Source of the DNA: an uncultured Lachnospiraceae bacterium | GTDB taxonomy: Bacteria; Bacillota; Clostridia; Lachnospirales; Lachnospiraceae | Length of the DNA: 57,606 bases | Reading direction: 5' to 3' | Assembly: GCA_947586255.1 (NCBI GenBank) | Contig: CANPXP010000013.1 | Coordinates: 1 to 57,606 of the forward strand | In this document: piece by piece, positions 43,901 to 51,857 of the stretch | Layout: every line of letters starts with the position of its first letter | How positions within the stretch are numbered: position 1 is the first letter of the stretch | The notes under the pieces: generated by a model | The model's database searches: none | Told to the model about the DNA's origin: nothing | What the model saw: only the letters and a program-made list of their open reading frames with translations | Program-made: the position numbers and the translations under genes

Positions 43901-45507
43901 GTTTTCAAACAAGAAATCGCCGCCTCTATACCTTCTGTATGAAGCAAAAGTTCTGAAAGATTCATGATACAGCTAATATATTTAGGTCCCTTCTTCGCTA
44001 TCTCGTTCTCAAAATAGCGCTTGGCTTTAGGATAATTGTTTTCTATATGCCATGCTCTAAGCGCAATTGCCTGAGAATTCTTTCTTTTAGGCATTGAAAC
44101 GGCACTGTCAATATATCTCTGCAGCGTTGCTCCGACATTTTTTGCCAATTCTGCAATTTCTTCATTATCAGGATAGCTCTCTGCAAGCTCCGACACATAC
44201 TCATTGGCTTCTTTATACTGCAGCTCATTATAGTAAGATTCTACTCTATCCTTTATTTTATCAATACTCTCAAGTTCTGCAGGCTGAACCTTGGTATCAC
44301 TGTCAATCGATTCTCCCATGTTGCACCGGCAAAGATCGATCTGATGCCGGCACTCATCTATCCGATAGCCATATTCAACAGCCTTCTCGTAGCTATCTTT
44401 AGCTTGTTCCCATTTCGATTGTTTCTCATAGCATCCTCCCGTTCTAAACCAGCAGCTGCCAAGTCTCATTTTGTTATAGTATGTTGACCTCAGTATTTCC
44501 AAAGCATTTAACGCGTTGGGAATATCATCCGAAATAAATGCAAAGGTATATATTTTCTCATAAAAAGCCATCTTTTCATTTCTCTCGCAGTACTTTATTT
44601 CCTGCTGAAGATCCCAAAGCGCCTTGATTGCATTTTTCAATCCGAATTCTACAGCTATCATATCAACATATGAGAGTATGGCAGTTGCTTTTGAAGGTGA
44701 ATCCGCCATAATATCATCCATAAAAATCCGCTCAGCTTCCAATGGTTTGTGATCGGCGAGCCACTTAGACATTGCCTTTCCGTAACGCTCGGAAAACTGA
44801 TTTTTTCCTTTGTTATATGCTGTATACTGAAAATAGTACAAATCCGCCCGCAGACTGAAAGCGCTATACACAGGATCAGCGCCATGCTTTTTCTTAAGGT
44901 CACAAAAATATTTTTTTGCGCCTGCGCAATCTTCCTCATTTCGATATTTCTTAAACGTCCGTTCTAATCTGTCCTCTGGTTTCTTTTCGTCGCCGCTAAT
45001 TGCAGCCGCCTTTTCCAATTTCTTGTCAGACAGCGCCAAACTCCCATCCACACTGCTGTTATTGCCGTCCGATATGCTCTCATTATGAGCTATAACGTCA
45101 GCGTGCTGCACGCCTGCCGTCTCATCCGCGAGAGTATCTTCATATTTGTCCATACCGACTATGGTATTGACCTCTATTTTTTCAATGCCCTTGTCTGTAA
45201 TAATACTTACCGTATTGTCTTCGCAACCGCAAACCACGCCATCGAATTCTTTTTTATTGTTATCCCGAACAACAACTCTGCTTCCGATCAGACTGTCAAA
45301 ATCATAAACGTTTTTGGGAAAAACTCCCACAATATTATCGCATTCTAATGATATGCCGGAACTAAGCTGAATGTTTTTACCGTCAAATTTAACTATTGTT
45401 CCCTCGTACTTATCGCCTGTCGATTTTGTTTGTACTACAACCTCTTCTCCGCTTTTTGTACAGCGCATAATATTGGTTATCAATTCAACGTTCATATTAT
45501 TATTCAT
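40924..45507 (-). CDS. Giant Sm-like/TPR/STAND ATPase
   Basis: A 1527-residue protein. Residues 1-125 form two small SH3/Sm-like beta barrels (TGDKYEGTIVKFDGKNIQLS; NKKEFDGVVCGCEDNTVSII). A Ser/Asp-rich linker is followed by TPR-like helices from about 180 to 1050 (CYEKQSKWEQAKDSYEKAVE). An Ig-like beta domain (about 1060-1155) precedes a C-terminal AAA_16/STAND ATPase (about 1165-1527) with Walker A GQKRCGKSSIA and Walker B ILLMIDEFTH. Known STAND sensors usually have the ATPase in the middle and repeats at the C-terminus; here the order is reversed. GGGAG lies 6 nt before the ATG. The ATPase is related to that of the next gene. Confidence 0.8.
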   Translation of the reverse strand: MNNNMNVELITNIMRCTKSGEEVVVQTKSTGDKYEGTIVKFDGKNIQLSSGISLECDNIVGVFPKNVYDFDSLIGSRVVVRDNNKKEFDGVVCGCEDNTVSIITDKGIEKIEVNTIVGMDKYEDTLADETAGVQHADVIAHNESISDGNNSSVDGSLALSDKKLEKAAAISGDEKKPEDRLERTFKKYRNEEDCAGAKKYFCDLKKKHGADPVYSAFSLRADLYYFQYTAYNKGKNQFSERYGKAMSKWLADHKPLEAERIFMDDIMADSPSKATAILSYVDMIAVEFGLKNAIKALWDLQQEIKYCERNEKMAFYEKIYTFAFISDDIPNALNALEILRSTYYNKMRLGSCWFRTGGCYEKQSKWEQAKDSYEKAVEYGYRIDECRHQIDLCRCNMGESIDSDTKVQPAELESIDKIKDRVESYYNELQYKEANEYVSELAESYPDNEEIAELAKNVGATLQRYIDSAVSMPKRKNSQAIALRAWHIENNYPKAKRYFENEIAKKGPKYISCIMNLSELLLHTEGIEAAISCLKTYEPEIRKLKVSEQSGFYEKLYTLFLKSKDTDQMIETLDELIGIYSGIGKKDKEAFSYFRGAIACYQDKRYEQTITKMQRAIQGGYHSNACYKCVAFSYAYLNRFEEAFSFIKHIGDTGSEVDSNLQITIKEMEERVNQIRDSRLTVEGTEDTVKSDVEIDEFNLEFMPGFNTRFEAFLVERYGTKPVGISLDKFEQGKYRDADIKWLEREAWRHQPRERADFYGTAAYIENQINGHSPEYYELLKRSANSWGLKLQKNGCFDCACACFEFSLENDVRTTGKFGQRSAVNYLSCIARLHEFNMPEADDEIKKEAMKLISKIMDLVGVDGENLLREFILLINKSKYVRELLLSANSENCKVWISQLANYISSSEQPGNYQELFETISKKCRQDENALLDFSNKVRNSKAFNEEQLTEIRSFKSKIFLFDTDMKYLDSLANAYEKGIEIYGYEDYDNRMATIGNAQNQLNELINTLNIYPTYFGINFLLDIVENLLEILLELSKKTKDELKPELTVQIPIADVPVVEGKQGISITVFNKENAASAKDVRLRVTDVDGNELTDEISIAQYLKGGRSASKELEIPSQGETYTVKLLVSYTDHEDIKQSQESLVAISSAKDVFEPIKSPYFTGDSIDVSQPGIFVGRDVLLDTLENALVNNKSGCEIIYGQKRCGKSSIANFLEDRLKESFLIIKFSIGAARSTKGIYTNVKDLVIEKIDDLIDSENEIAGINEALLNEIENKEINEDEDFVSFVRLVHRKLCKPLGKEILLMIDEFTHLYRYVREDRRQVAAFMDTWKKLLEADLFKAVLIGQDTMPDFIKEFQNQFQVTQPIRVDRLDDESVRKLIEEPLRLSNGESRFMENSVELIAGWFFGQPYYIQLYCNRLVEQMNIDKRVRVTNALAEKVKSLMLEEADEDLFDNLISRGDESGTEGECYEILKRIAQLTKNSEWADLDDIQVENKEILINDLINRAVIRKSGNKCKILISFFREWLNMN

Positions 45508-45541
45508 GGCTTGCTCCCTTTTTCTCTAGTCCCTAAATATT

Positions 45542-45570
45542 AGCTTATTTCAGATTATGAATGTTGTCAA
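45542..45570 (-). promoter_or_regulatory. Promoter of the STAND-HEPN operon
   Basis: TTGACA (45565-45570 on the minus strand), a 17-bp spacer and TAAGCT (45542-45547) lie about 35 nt before the ATG at 45507. Confidence 0.6.
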
Positions 45571-45730
45571 TTACTTTAAGTACGATGCTTGATACTTCGG
45601 CTACGTCTCGATCTGCTCCTTCCCGGACATGTTCTCAATACCTTCATCATTCTGCACAATACCATAATATATTGTTGCTGTTATCACGAATTAACTTTCC
45701 TGTATCTATAAAGACTGCCATATAAACAAA

Positions 45731-45772
45731 AACTCCCGACGTAAGACAATTGCATATCTTACATCGGGAGTT
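45731..45772 (-). terminator. Terminator after the Rpn pseudogene
   Basis: Arms AACTCCCGA plus GTAAGA (45731-45746) and their complement (45757-45772), with one mismatch, form a 15-bp stem. On the minus strand TTTTTG follows. The region between this and the promoter at 45570 has no supported gene. Confidence 0.85.
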
Positions 45773-45794
45773 CCAGGGCTGTCACATACGCCTG

Positions 45795-46647
45795 CTACTT
45801 AATTCCATATTCTTTATATAACCGTTCTCGATATTTCTTATCCTTGACGGATCTCTCCAGATCATCAAGGCGCTTATCCGCAATGAGACACTCATACAGC
45901 CGGTTGAGCCGCGCTTCGCCCTCTGCGATTCCCTGTACACGGCCTTCATTTCGTCCTTCATTTCGCACATAATCATCCCGTGCATTCCTGTCACGGATCT
46001 CCTTCAGTTTGGCCTCCCGTATCAGTCGCAGCGTTCTGCTCAGACCCATCTCTCTTACCTCTTTTATGGCTTCCAGTATACCCGGATTTTCTGTTCTTGT
46101 CTCCAGCATCGCAATCTCCTCCTTTGTCCGTGCGTTAAACAGGCGAATCCAATCGTCCATGCGTCCTGCCCCGTTCAGTGGCTTGTTCAGCTCAATCACG
46201 TGTATCTCCAAAAGATCTGAAAACTCTCTGCCCTTTCTCATCCCGCATCCGGTATATCCTATGATATTCCGGTCCGTCATCCAGATTAAAATCCAGAACG
46301 CTGATACATACGCACCTCTTCAACCGGCTGTAATTCTCTCCGGCCAGAAGCCCTTCCGTGAACAGCTTCGCCAGATAAAACAGGCTTCTCTTATCCCAGT
46401 AAGACACTACTTTAACCTGCAGTTCTACGTTTACTTTGCTGTCTCCGTTCATTTCCATCAGCACATCCAGTATTCCCTGCTTCTCACGATAATACCGCTT
46501 CCACAGGAACGGATTCGCCTGGCGCACTGACCGGATCTCCTCTAACGGAATCTCAAGTGCATCGCTGATAAAACATTTTCGGATCTTCTCGTTCCGAAAC
46601 AAATGTTTGAACGCAAAATCATACGTCAACGGAATCATGTTCCCCAT
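45795..46647 (-). pseudogene. Rpn-family PD-(D/E)XK nuclease gene broken by a frameshift
   Basis: Two overlapping frames encode one Rpn/PDDEXK-type protein. The first (46647 to 46192) starts MGNMIPLTYDFAFKHLF and includes the catalytic-core region ILDVLMEMNGDSKVNVELQV. The second (to 45795) continues with EFSDLLEIHVIELNKPL and the helical tail of the family. The frame moves by +1 near AAAGGG at about 46238, as expected from a one-base insertion in a short run. The intact product would be about 284 residues. Rpn proteins promote RecA-independent recombination and behave like mobile or toxin-like nucleases. AGGAGG lies 8 nt before the ATG but inside a hairpin. A sequencing error is possible. 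Confidence 0.8.
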
Positions 46648-47081
46648 ATGTTTTTCCTCCTGTTCCGCAGGAGTCTTCCGGTGGGGAACACCTTATCTTT
46701 GAAAATCTCCTGCTTTTAAATTGTGTGTTGGTTTTAAAAGCATAGATTTTCTGAATTTCATAGAAGAATATAGTATTTCGACGATATAAGAAATTGTATG
46801 CTTTGAATGAAGCTTAGCATATATCAGATGAAATTGCAAGCATTTTTATCCGCAATGATGACGCAAATCGCTATTATGAAAAATTATTTCAAATATGCGT
46901 AATTTGCAAGTAGCGAAACTCTTTTTCGCAGATGTTCACAATCAGCGAAAAAACAGCCATATAAAAAGACACTCTCCTTGAATTTTCATTCTCAGAAAGT
47001 GTCCTTTTGAAGTCTTCAACTACGCTATTGGGAAAATCTTCTGCTAATCGCCCGCTCCATTCCAGCGGCATCAAGACAATT
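46648..47081. other. 434-bp intergenic stretch upstream of the Rpn gene
   Basis: No gene is supported. It holds three structures. CTCCTG-CGGAA-CAGGAG (46658-46674) encloses the Rpn ribosome site. A perfect 9-bp inverted repeat GCTTTTAAA/TTTAAAAGC spans 46712-46741 and could be an operator in the Rpn promoter region. A terminator hairpin lies at 46968-47003. Confidence 0.6.
46968..47003 (-). terminator. Terminator after the PARG-like gene
   Basis: GACACT and AGTGTC arms, with an inner GAAT-GAAA-ATTC hairpin, are followed on the minus strand by TTTTT. It lies 80 nt after the macrodomain gene stop. Confidence 0.65.
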
Positions 47082-47939
47082 TTACACACCCAATACCCTT
47101 TTAAAAATTCTATAATTCTGTTCATCCCTTGGCGAACAATATACGGCAAATTCAATTGTTTCAAAACAAGTCCTATATTTTGCCACAACATCTTTCGAAG
47201 CCCTTGCGACAATCTCCGGATTATTCTCAAAAGCTCCGCATCCAAATGCCCCTAAAATCATTACTTCATTACCGCCAGCGGCAGCGACATTCATAATTCT
47301 GCTAAGTCTTTTCACCTGCAATTCATATAATTCCTTGTCTGATAACTTAGCGCGCTTCATACCATCGCCGGCATTTATGGCATTCCCCGGCGTCAGGCGC
47401 AGATTGGGAGCCGCGCAGGTTATAACATTCACCTGATACCAATCTGTCTCGGGCATCAGCTTTGGTTCTGCAGTATCCGTTTTAAACACGGTAACATTCG
47501 GCGTATATATGCAGTCATCATTATGAATCGGATTTTGAGCCGCTCTGTGCGGCGAGTAAAAACCCGCCCACATATCAGAGGTATTTAAGTTAAAAAATAG
47601 CGTAGAGCATCTGCACAAGCACTCTTCCTGCGCTGAACTCCCTTTCGTAACTCCACCGCCGGGATTTGTCGCTGAGGCGAAGTTATGAACACACACTTTT
47701 TTACCTTTGTATGACGATGCCGCTTCATACGTTCTTTTTGTCGAAACCAGCACATTCGCCTGCGTCGAACATCCGCTGACTTTATTTTCTTTCATCGGTA
47801 TTACGTCTGTTACCTGCATATATTCCGGAATTAGAATTTGATTCTTCGTAGAATATCTCACCGCATCTGCAAGAACTGTTTTCTCTTTAACCAATCTTTC
47901 CGTATCCTGAAACACTTTTATATTATCTTCTCTTCCCAT
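47082..47939 (-). CDS. TIGR02452-family, microbial PARG-like macrodomain protein
   Basis: A 285-residue protein of the microbial PARG-like family. The signature NPGGGVTKGSSAQEECLCR contains the GGG and the tandem Glu used to hydrolyse poly- or mono-ADP-ribose. Further conserved segments are NVITCAAPNLR and EVMILGAFGCGAFENNP. It would remove or read ADP-ribose marks, or bind ADP-ribose-derived signals. AAGG lies before the ATG. It follows the TraG-like gene by 112 nt and is the last gene before a terminator, so it may belong to the clpP transcript. Lateral copies are common in phages and islands. Confidence 0.88.
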   Translation of the reverse strand: MGREDNIKVFQDTERLVKEKTVLADAVRYSTKNQILIPEYMQVTDVIPMKENKVSGCSTQANVLVSTKRTYEAASSYKGKKVCVHNFASATNPGGGVTKGSSAQEECLCRCSTLFFNLNTSDMWAGFYSPHRAAQNPIHNDDCIYTPNVTVFKTDTAEPKLMPETDWYQVNVITCAAPNLRLTPGNAINAGDGMKRAKLSDKELYELQVKRLSRIMNVAAAGGNEVMILGAFGCGAFENNPEIVARASKDVVAKYRTCFETIEFAVYCSPRDEQNYRIFKRVLGV

Positions 47940-48051
47940 ACCGCTACCTTATAACCTTTCCAATCACATCAGACTCGCAAATATGCTTATACAGTATATT
48001 CTTTTCTTCGAACATCGTCAATTGCATTTTTGTGAGATTCCCCATTCATCA

Positions 48052-49389
48052 TTAACTGCCCTTCTCTATATCTTGATCTTCTGTGGTTTGAATCTGTTTC
48101 TCCCGATGTGTTTTTTTCTTTTCCAATGGTCTGTCAACTACCGCCTCTTCCTTTTTCCATATACCTCGCTCAAACAAATAATCGTCAAGTTCCAGATTCT
48201 TGCACATAAAAGGCTTATTACCTCTTCTAAAAATCCAGCTTGTACAAAGAGGCATATGCAACACGGTTTGTGTAGTCTTATTGCATCTGACTGCAATTGA
48301 ATGAGCGGTTTCAGGATCATTTCCTCCCATATAAATAAGCGTGTCGCAGTCATCTATAATTGTGTGAGCGCTCGCTCCATAACCTTTATCAAGCTGAGAT
48401 AACGACTGCAAAACCAGAATAACCGAAATCTTCCTGGAACGAATGTTGGAAATCATGTTTTCAAAATTATCAATTCTGCAGTTTGTTGCGAAATCATCCA
48501 TAAAAAAGCGTACAGGAACCGGCAGCTGGTTGTTTTCACACTCCTCGTCAGCATAAGTGCAAAGCTGATTCATCGCCTGTGTAAAAAACATGTTAATCAG
48601 CATATCCATAGACCGATCCGAATCGGACACCTCTACAAATACAGCCGTTTTTTTCTGACCGATCGACTTCAAATCAATCTGATCATCCTGCATCATCTGC
48701 GCCAACTCTTCTGTATCAACAGAGCAGAATTTTGCAATGGATGTAACAATAATAGTATTAAATGTCCTTTCCGGAGCCTGATTTACATTTTGAAACTGCT
48801 TATACGCCCAACTATTCGGGTTATTTTCTCTGAGTTCTTCCATCATGTAATATAATAGACTTTCTTTACTCGAAGCTCTCTCTCTTCCGGCAGAACGAAG
48901 CAATTCCAAAACGTTATGAAAATTATTCATTTTCTCGTCCTTTGCCCCTACTTCTTTGGTATAAGCAAGCAGACTATTGATCAGCATAAGCGAAGCATCA
49001 TCCCAAAAAGGATCTCCCGCATGAGGGCCGCTGCTCCTCACCAATGCGCTTGAAAGTTGCTGGATCTGCTGCGTTGTATTCACATACTTCATAGGGTTGT
49101 AATGAACGGATTTTTCAGGATGGATAAAGCTCAATCTAACAACTCTGTATCCATGAGCTTTCATGTACCCTCCCCACTGACGATAAAGATTTCCCTTTGG
49201 GTCAGTGACGACATAACTTCCCACGCATTCAAGCAGATTGGGAGTAATCACTGTTCTTGTCTTTGCCGCACCGGTAGTGCCTACTACAAGAACATTATTG
49301 TTTAAGCGTGTTTCCATATCATTCAAACTGTAATACTTTCCGTCCGGAAGAATCATCGCACCATACTTACTTTTTCTTAATTCACTCAT
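48052..49389 (-). CDS. VirD4/TraG-like ATPase lacking membrane segments
   Basis: A 445-residue hexameric-type ATPase of the type IV coupling protein family. Walker A is VVGTTGAAKTRT (about 36-47) and Walker B PVRFFMDDFAT. SYVVTDPKGNLYRQWGGYM and NMISNIRSRKISVILVLQSL are family motifs. Normal VirD4/TraG proteins begin with two transmembrane helices; this one starts 35 residues before Walker A and has none. The charged tail is Lys/Glu-rich. GGAGG lies 7 nt before ATG 49389. No relaxase or other conjugation gene is in the window, so a non-conjugative role beside ClpP and the kinases is plausible. It begins 17 nt after clpP. Confidence 0.82.
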   Translation of the reverse strand: MSELRKSKYGAMILPDGKYYSLNDMETRLNNNVLVVGTTGAAKTRTVITPNLLECVGSYVVTDPKGNLYRQWGGYMKAHGYRVVRLSFIHPEKSVHYNPMKYVNTTQQIQQLSSALVRSSGPHAGDPFWDDASLMLINSLLAYTKEVGAKDEKMNNFHNVLELLRSAGRERASSKESLLYYMMEELRENNPNSWAYKQFQNVNQAPERTFNTIIVTSIAKFCSVDTEELAQMMQDDQIDLKSIGQKKTAVFVEVSDSDRSMDMLINMFFTQAMNQLCTYADEECENNQLPVPVRFFMDDFATNCRIDNFENMISNIRSRKISVILVLQSLSQLDKGYGASAHTIIDDCDTLIYMGGNDPETAHSIAVRCNKTTQTVLHMPLCTSWIFRRGNKPFMCKNLELDDYLFERGIWKKEEAVVDRPLEKKKTHREKQIQTTEDQDIEKGS

Positions 49390-49406
49390 CTTGCTGCCTC
49401 CCATTC

Positions 49407-50000
49407 TCAAATGTTCTCAACAATCTTATCGCAGAGACCAAAAGCAATAGCCTCCTCAGCAGTCATAAAATTGTCATGATCCGTTGCCTTATTAATTTCC
49501 TCCAGTGTTTTCCCTGCATGTTTCGCAAGAATTCCATTCAACAATTCTCTCGTCTGCAAAATGGAATCCGCTGTGCTCTTTATGCTGGAAGCCGACCCTC
49601 CAACACCATGAGGAATCAGCGGCTCGTGAATCATCACTTTACTATGAGGCAGGATAAATCTATGTCCTTTCCTGCCGCTTGCCAAAATCAAAGCTCCCAT
49701 AGACGCCGCCATCCCGATACAGTACATATTGACAGGTGCCTTGCAGGACTGAATTAAATCGTAGATTGCAAGTCCTGAATTTACCTCTCCGCCGGGACTG
49801 TTGACATAGATATCAATCTCTGACTGTTCATCTTCCATCAGGCTCATCATCTGCATTGTAAACGCGTAAACCATGGTCTCGTCTATCTCTCCGAAAAGAA
49901 AAACCTTTCTGTCTGTGAACAAATCTGTAATTAGCGAAACCTGCTGTATTCCGTTTGCACTTTCTCTTTCAATTGACGGCATCATATATGTTGTACTCAT
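49407..50000 (-). CDS. clpP: Accessory ClpP peptidase subunit
   Basis: A 197-residue serine peptidase of the ClpP family. Catalytic Ser100 (GMAASMGA), His125 (KVMIHEP) and Asp176 (TDHDNFMTA) are all present, so it should be active. ClpP forms barrel-shaped tetradecamers fed by AAA+ unfoldases such as ClpX or ClpC. The sequence differs from the usual housekeeping ClpP start and context (tig, clpX), which suggests an extra copy. GAGG lies 8 nt before the ATG. A terminator separates it from the kinase gene upstream, and the TraG-like gene follows at once. Confidence 0.9.
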   Translation of the reverse strand: MSTTYMMPSIERESANGIQQVSLITDLFTDRKVFLFGEIDETMVYAFTMQMMSLMEDEQSEIDIYVNSPGGEVNSGLAIYDLIQSCKAPVNMYCIGMAASMGALILASGRKGHRFILPHSKVMIHEPLIPHGVGGSASSIKSTADSILQTRELLNGILAKHAGKTLEEINKATDHDNFMTAEEAIAFGLCDKIVENI

Positions 50001-50094
50001 TCATTGCACCTCTTTCTTTCATAATCTCTGAATTTAATATAAACCAAATCTTTCCATCTCTTTTCAGACAAACTTTACACTTAGACACAATAAA

Positions 50095-50123
50095 AGCCCG
50101 GCTGCCAAACAAGGCGCCAGGCT
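50095..50123 (-). terminator. Terminator between kinase and clpP genes
   Basis: AGCCCGGC and GCCAGGCT arms with one mismatch, plus an inner GCC/GGC pair, are followed on the minus strand by TTTTATTG. It probably reduces rather than abolishes read-through from the kinase genes into clpP. Confidence 0.7.
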
Positions 50124-50138
50124 GTTTACAAATAATAT

Positions 50139-51857
50139 TCAATTTAATTGCCGCTCTTCAATAAAGACCAGAAACCACTCTCTTACCATCCACACTACGC
50201 AGAAAGCAACGCCCCCAACTCCAACCATATAAGGATTCCAAGACAATATCCATTGCAGGATATCTGCCCCTGGAATTTTTTCATATATATTGGCGGACAT
50301 TTCATGCGACATATTTACACACAATGGCAGGATAATCAACAGCGCATAATATAATGTAACCACAACCCAAAACATATTCTTTCCAAAATATGTTTTGATA
50401 ATTTTTTCATCTCGTTCACCTGACAATGAATGCAAAAACAACAGCACTAAAGATAACGAAACCAATAATACCGCCATCCATCTATAGTCCGAAAACTCCG
50501 CCACAGAATAATTGTTCATATACATGATCCGGCACGTCGCATTCACCGCCAAAGCGCTTCCTCCAATAATTCCGGACCAATAACGACAGAATGTCAGGAC
50601 AAACAACAAAAACAGTTTCCACCATGTGAATCCAGTCGAAATCAGGAGATACATTCCCACACCGAATATTGCTGTGCTGACAATACCTGTCTTTTTCTTC
50701 ATCAAATGCAATATTGTCTGTCCGATACACAATGCGCAAAAGATATATCCCCAGGCATGAAATGCGACTTGTAAGTGCGGCATAAACGACATTTTCCAAA
50801 CAGCCGCGCCCGTCAACGCAAATACCGTCCCCAGGACAAGCGCCGTGCTCCTATGTTCTCTCTGATATTTGATTCTGTGGCCAAATTTAAGCTTATCGAA
50901 TTCATTAAGAACCTCTTCCATTGACTGATATCTATCATCAGGATCAAAGCTCACCATCTTTAATACAATTCTTACCAGTTCATCAGACCCATTTACAGGT
51001 TCCGGCGGCACATATCCTTGAATATATTGAAACACCGTCGGATGATAATCATTCGATTCCGGAAATTTCATTTCATTCAGCAGAATATATAACATCATAC
51101 CAAAAGAATATATATCAGCCGTATAATCGTATTTATCATCAAGTGTTCCAACCACTTCCGGCGCGCCATATCCTTTTGTGAACGCAACAGTGCTGGCCAT
51201 TCCATCGTCCGTTATTCTCGCAATCCCAAAATCCCCCAGCTTATAATGCTGCCCTTTGGCATCATAAAATATATTCTCAAGTTTTATATCCCTATGAATC
51301 AGATTATTTCTGTGTGCCTGATCTATCGCAATTCCAATTTCATATGCCAGTTTCATGATTTCTTTTTCATCATAATCCTGCAGCTTGCCCGGAAGCAATT
51401 TATGGTTAAATCTATGCGAGACCAAAACAGGCGAAAGTTTCTCCATAAGGATAAACTGCAGATGAAGAAAGTTCCCATCCGGCTTCGTTTCATCATATGG
51501 ATTCACAATTTCCGCCTTTTCAACTTGATGTTCACCTATAATCCATACCCTTAATTCAACCGAATCATAAATTTTGACAATGCTGTTTAATGAATACCCA
51601 AGATTCGTCTGCACTGCAACAGAACTGCGGAAAGCCTTTGAATCAATATGCTTGTTCCCAAAGCCTATAACTTTAATTGCAAACTCTTTGGCATTCTTCC
51701 CCTTGGCTGCCGCCTCATAAACATTTGATGAAGCTCCGGAACCTAAAAGTTTCATACCGCCGCCAAGCATCGAAAACTCATACTTCCTGAAGGGAAGGTT
51801 CTGCTTGCTCAGTTGTACCATGATGGCTTCAATATCTTCATTCGTCCACGAATTCAT
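50139..51857 (-). CDS. Membrane Ser/Thr protein kinase (second of a tandem pair)
   Basis: A 572-residue kinase. The domain (about 15-290) shows the glycine loop LGSGASSNVYE, the ATP Lys in EFAIKVIG, the catalytic HRDIKLENIFYD, DFGIAR, and GYGAPEVV. The C-terminal part (about 310-572) has six to seven hydrophobic helices, so the kinase faces the cytoplasm. No PASTA domains are present, unlike PrkC. ATG 51857 lies inside the end of the upstream kinase gene (20-bp overlap), indicating coupled translation. It shares its architecture with that neighbour and is a likely tandem duplicate. Partners are probably the FHA protein and the ATPases nearby. Confidence 0.9.
   Translation of the reverse strand: MNSWTNEDIEAIMVQLSKQNLPFRKYEFSMLGGGMKLLGSGASSNVYEAAAKGKNAKEFAIKVIGFGNKHIDSKAFRSSVAVQTNLGYSLNSIVKIYDSVELRVWIIGEHQVEKAEIVNPYDETKPDGNFLHLQFILMEKLSPVLVSHRFNHKLLPGKLQDYDEKEIMKLAYEIGIAIDQAHRNNLIHRDIKLENIFYDAKGQHYKLGDFGIARITDDGMASTVAFTKGYGAPEVVGTLDDKYDYTADIYSFGMMLYILLNEMKFPESNDYHPTVFQYIQGYVPPEPVNGSDELVRIVLKMVSFDPDDRYQSMEEVLNEFDKLKFGHRIKYQREHRSTALVLGTVFALTGAAVWKMSFMPHLQVAFHAWGYIFCALCIGQTILHLMKKKTGIVSTAIFGVGMYLLISTGFTWWKLFLLFVLTFCRYWSGIIGGSALAVNATCRIMYMNNYSVAEFSDYRWMAVLLVSLSLVLLFLHSLSGERDEKIIKTYFGKNMFWVVVTLYYALLIILPLCVNMSHEMSANIYEKIPGADILQWILSWNPYMVGVGGVAFCVVWMVREWFLVFIEERQLN

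Noticed and set aside
46889..47245. 118-codon minus-strand frame overlapping the end of the macrodomain gene
   Set aside because: Half is an out-of-frame shadow of the macrodomain protein and the rest contains the terminator hairpin; no start site.
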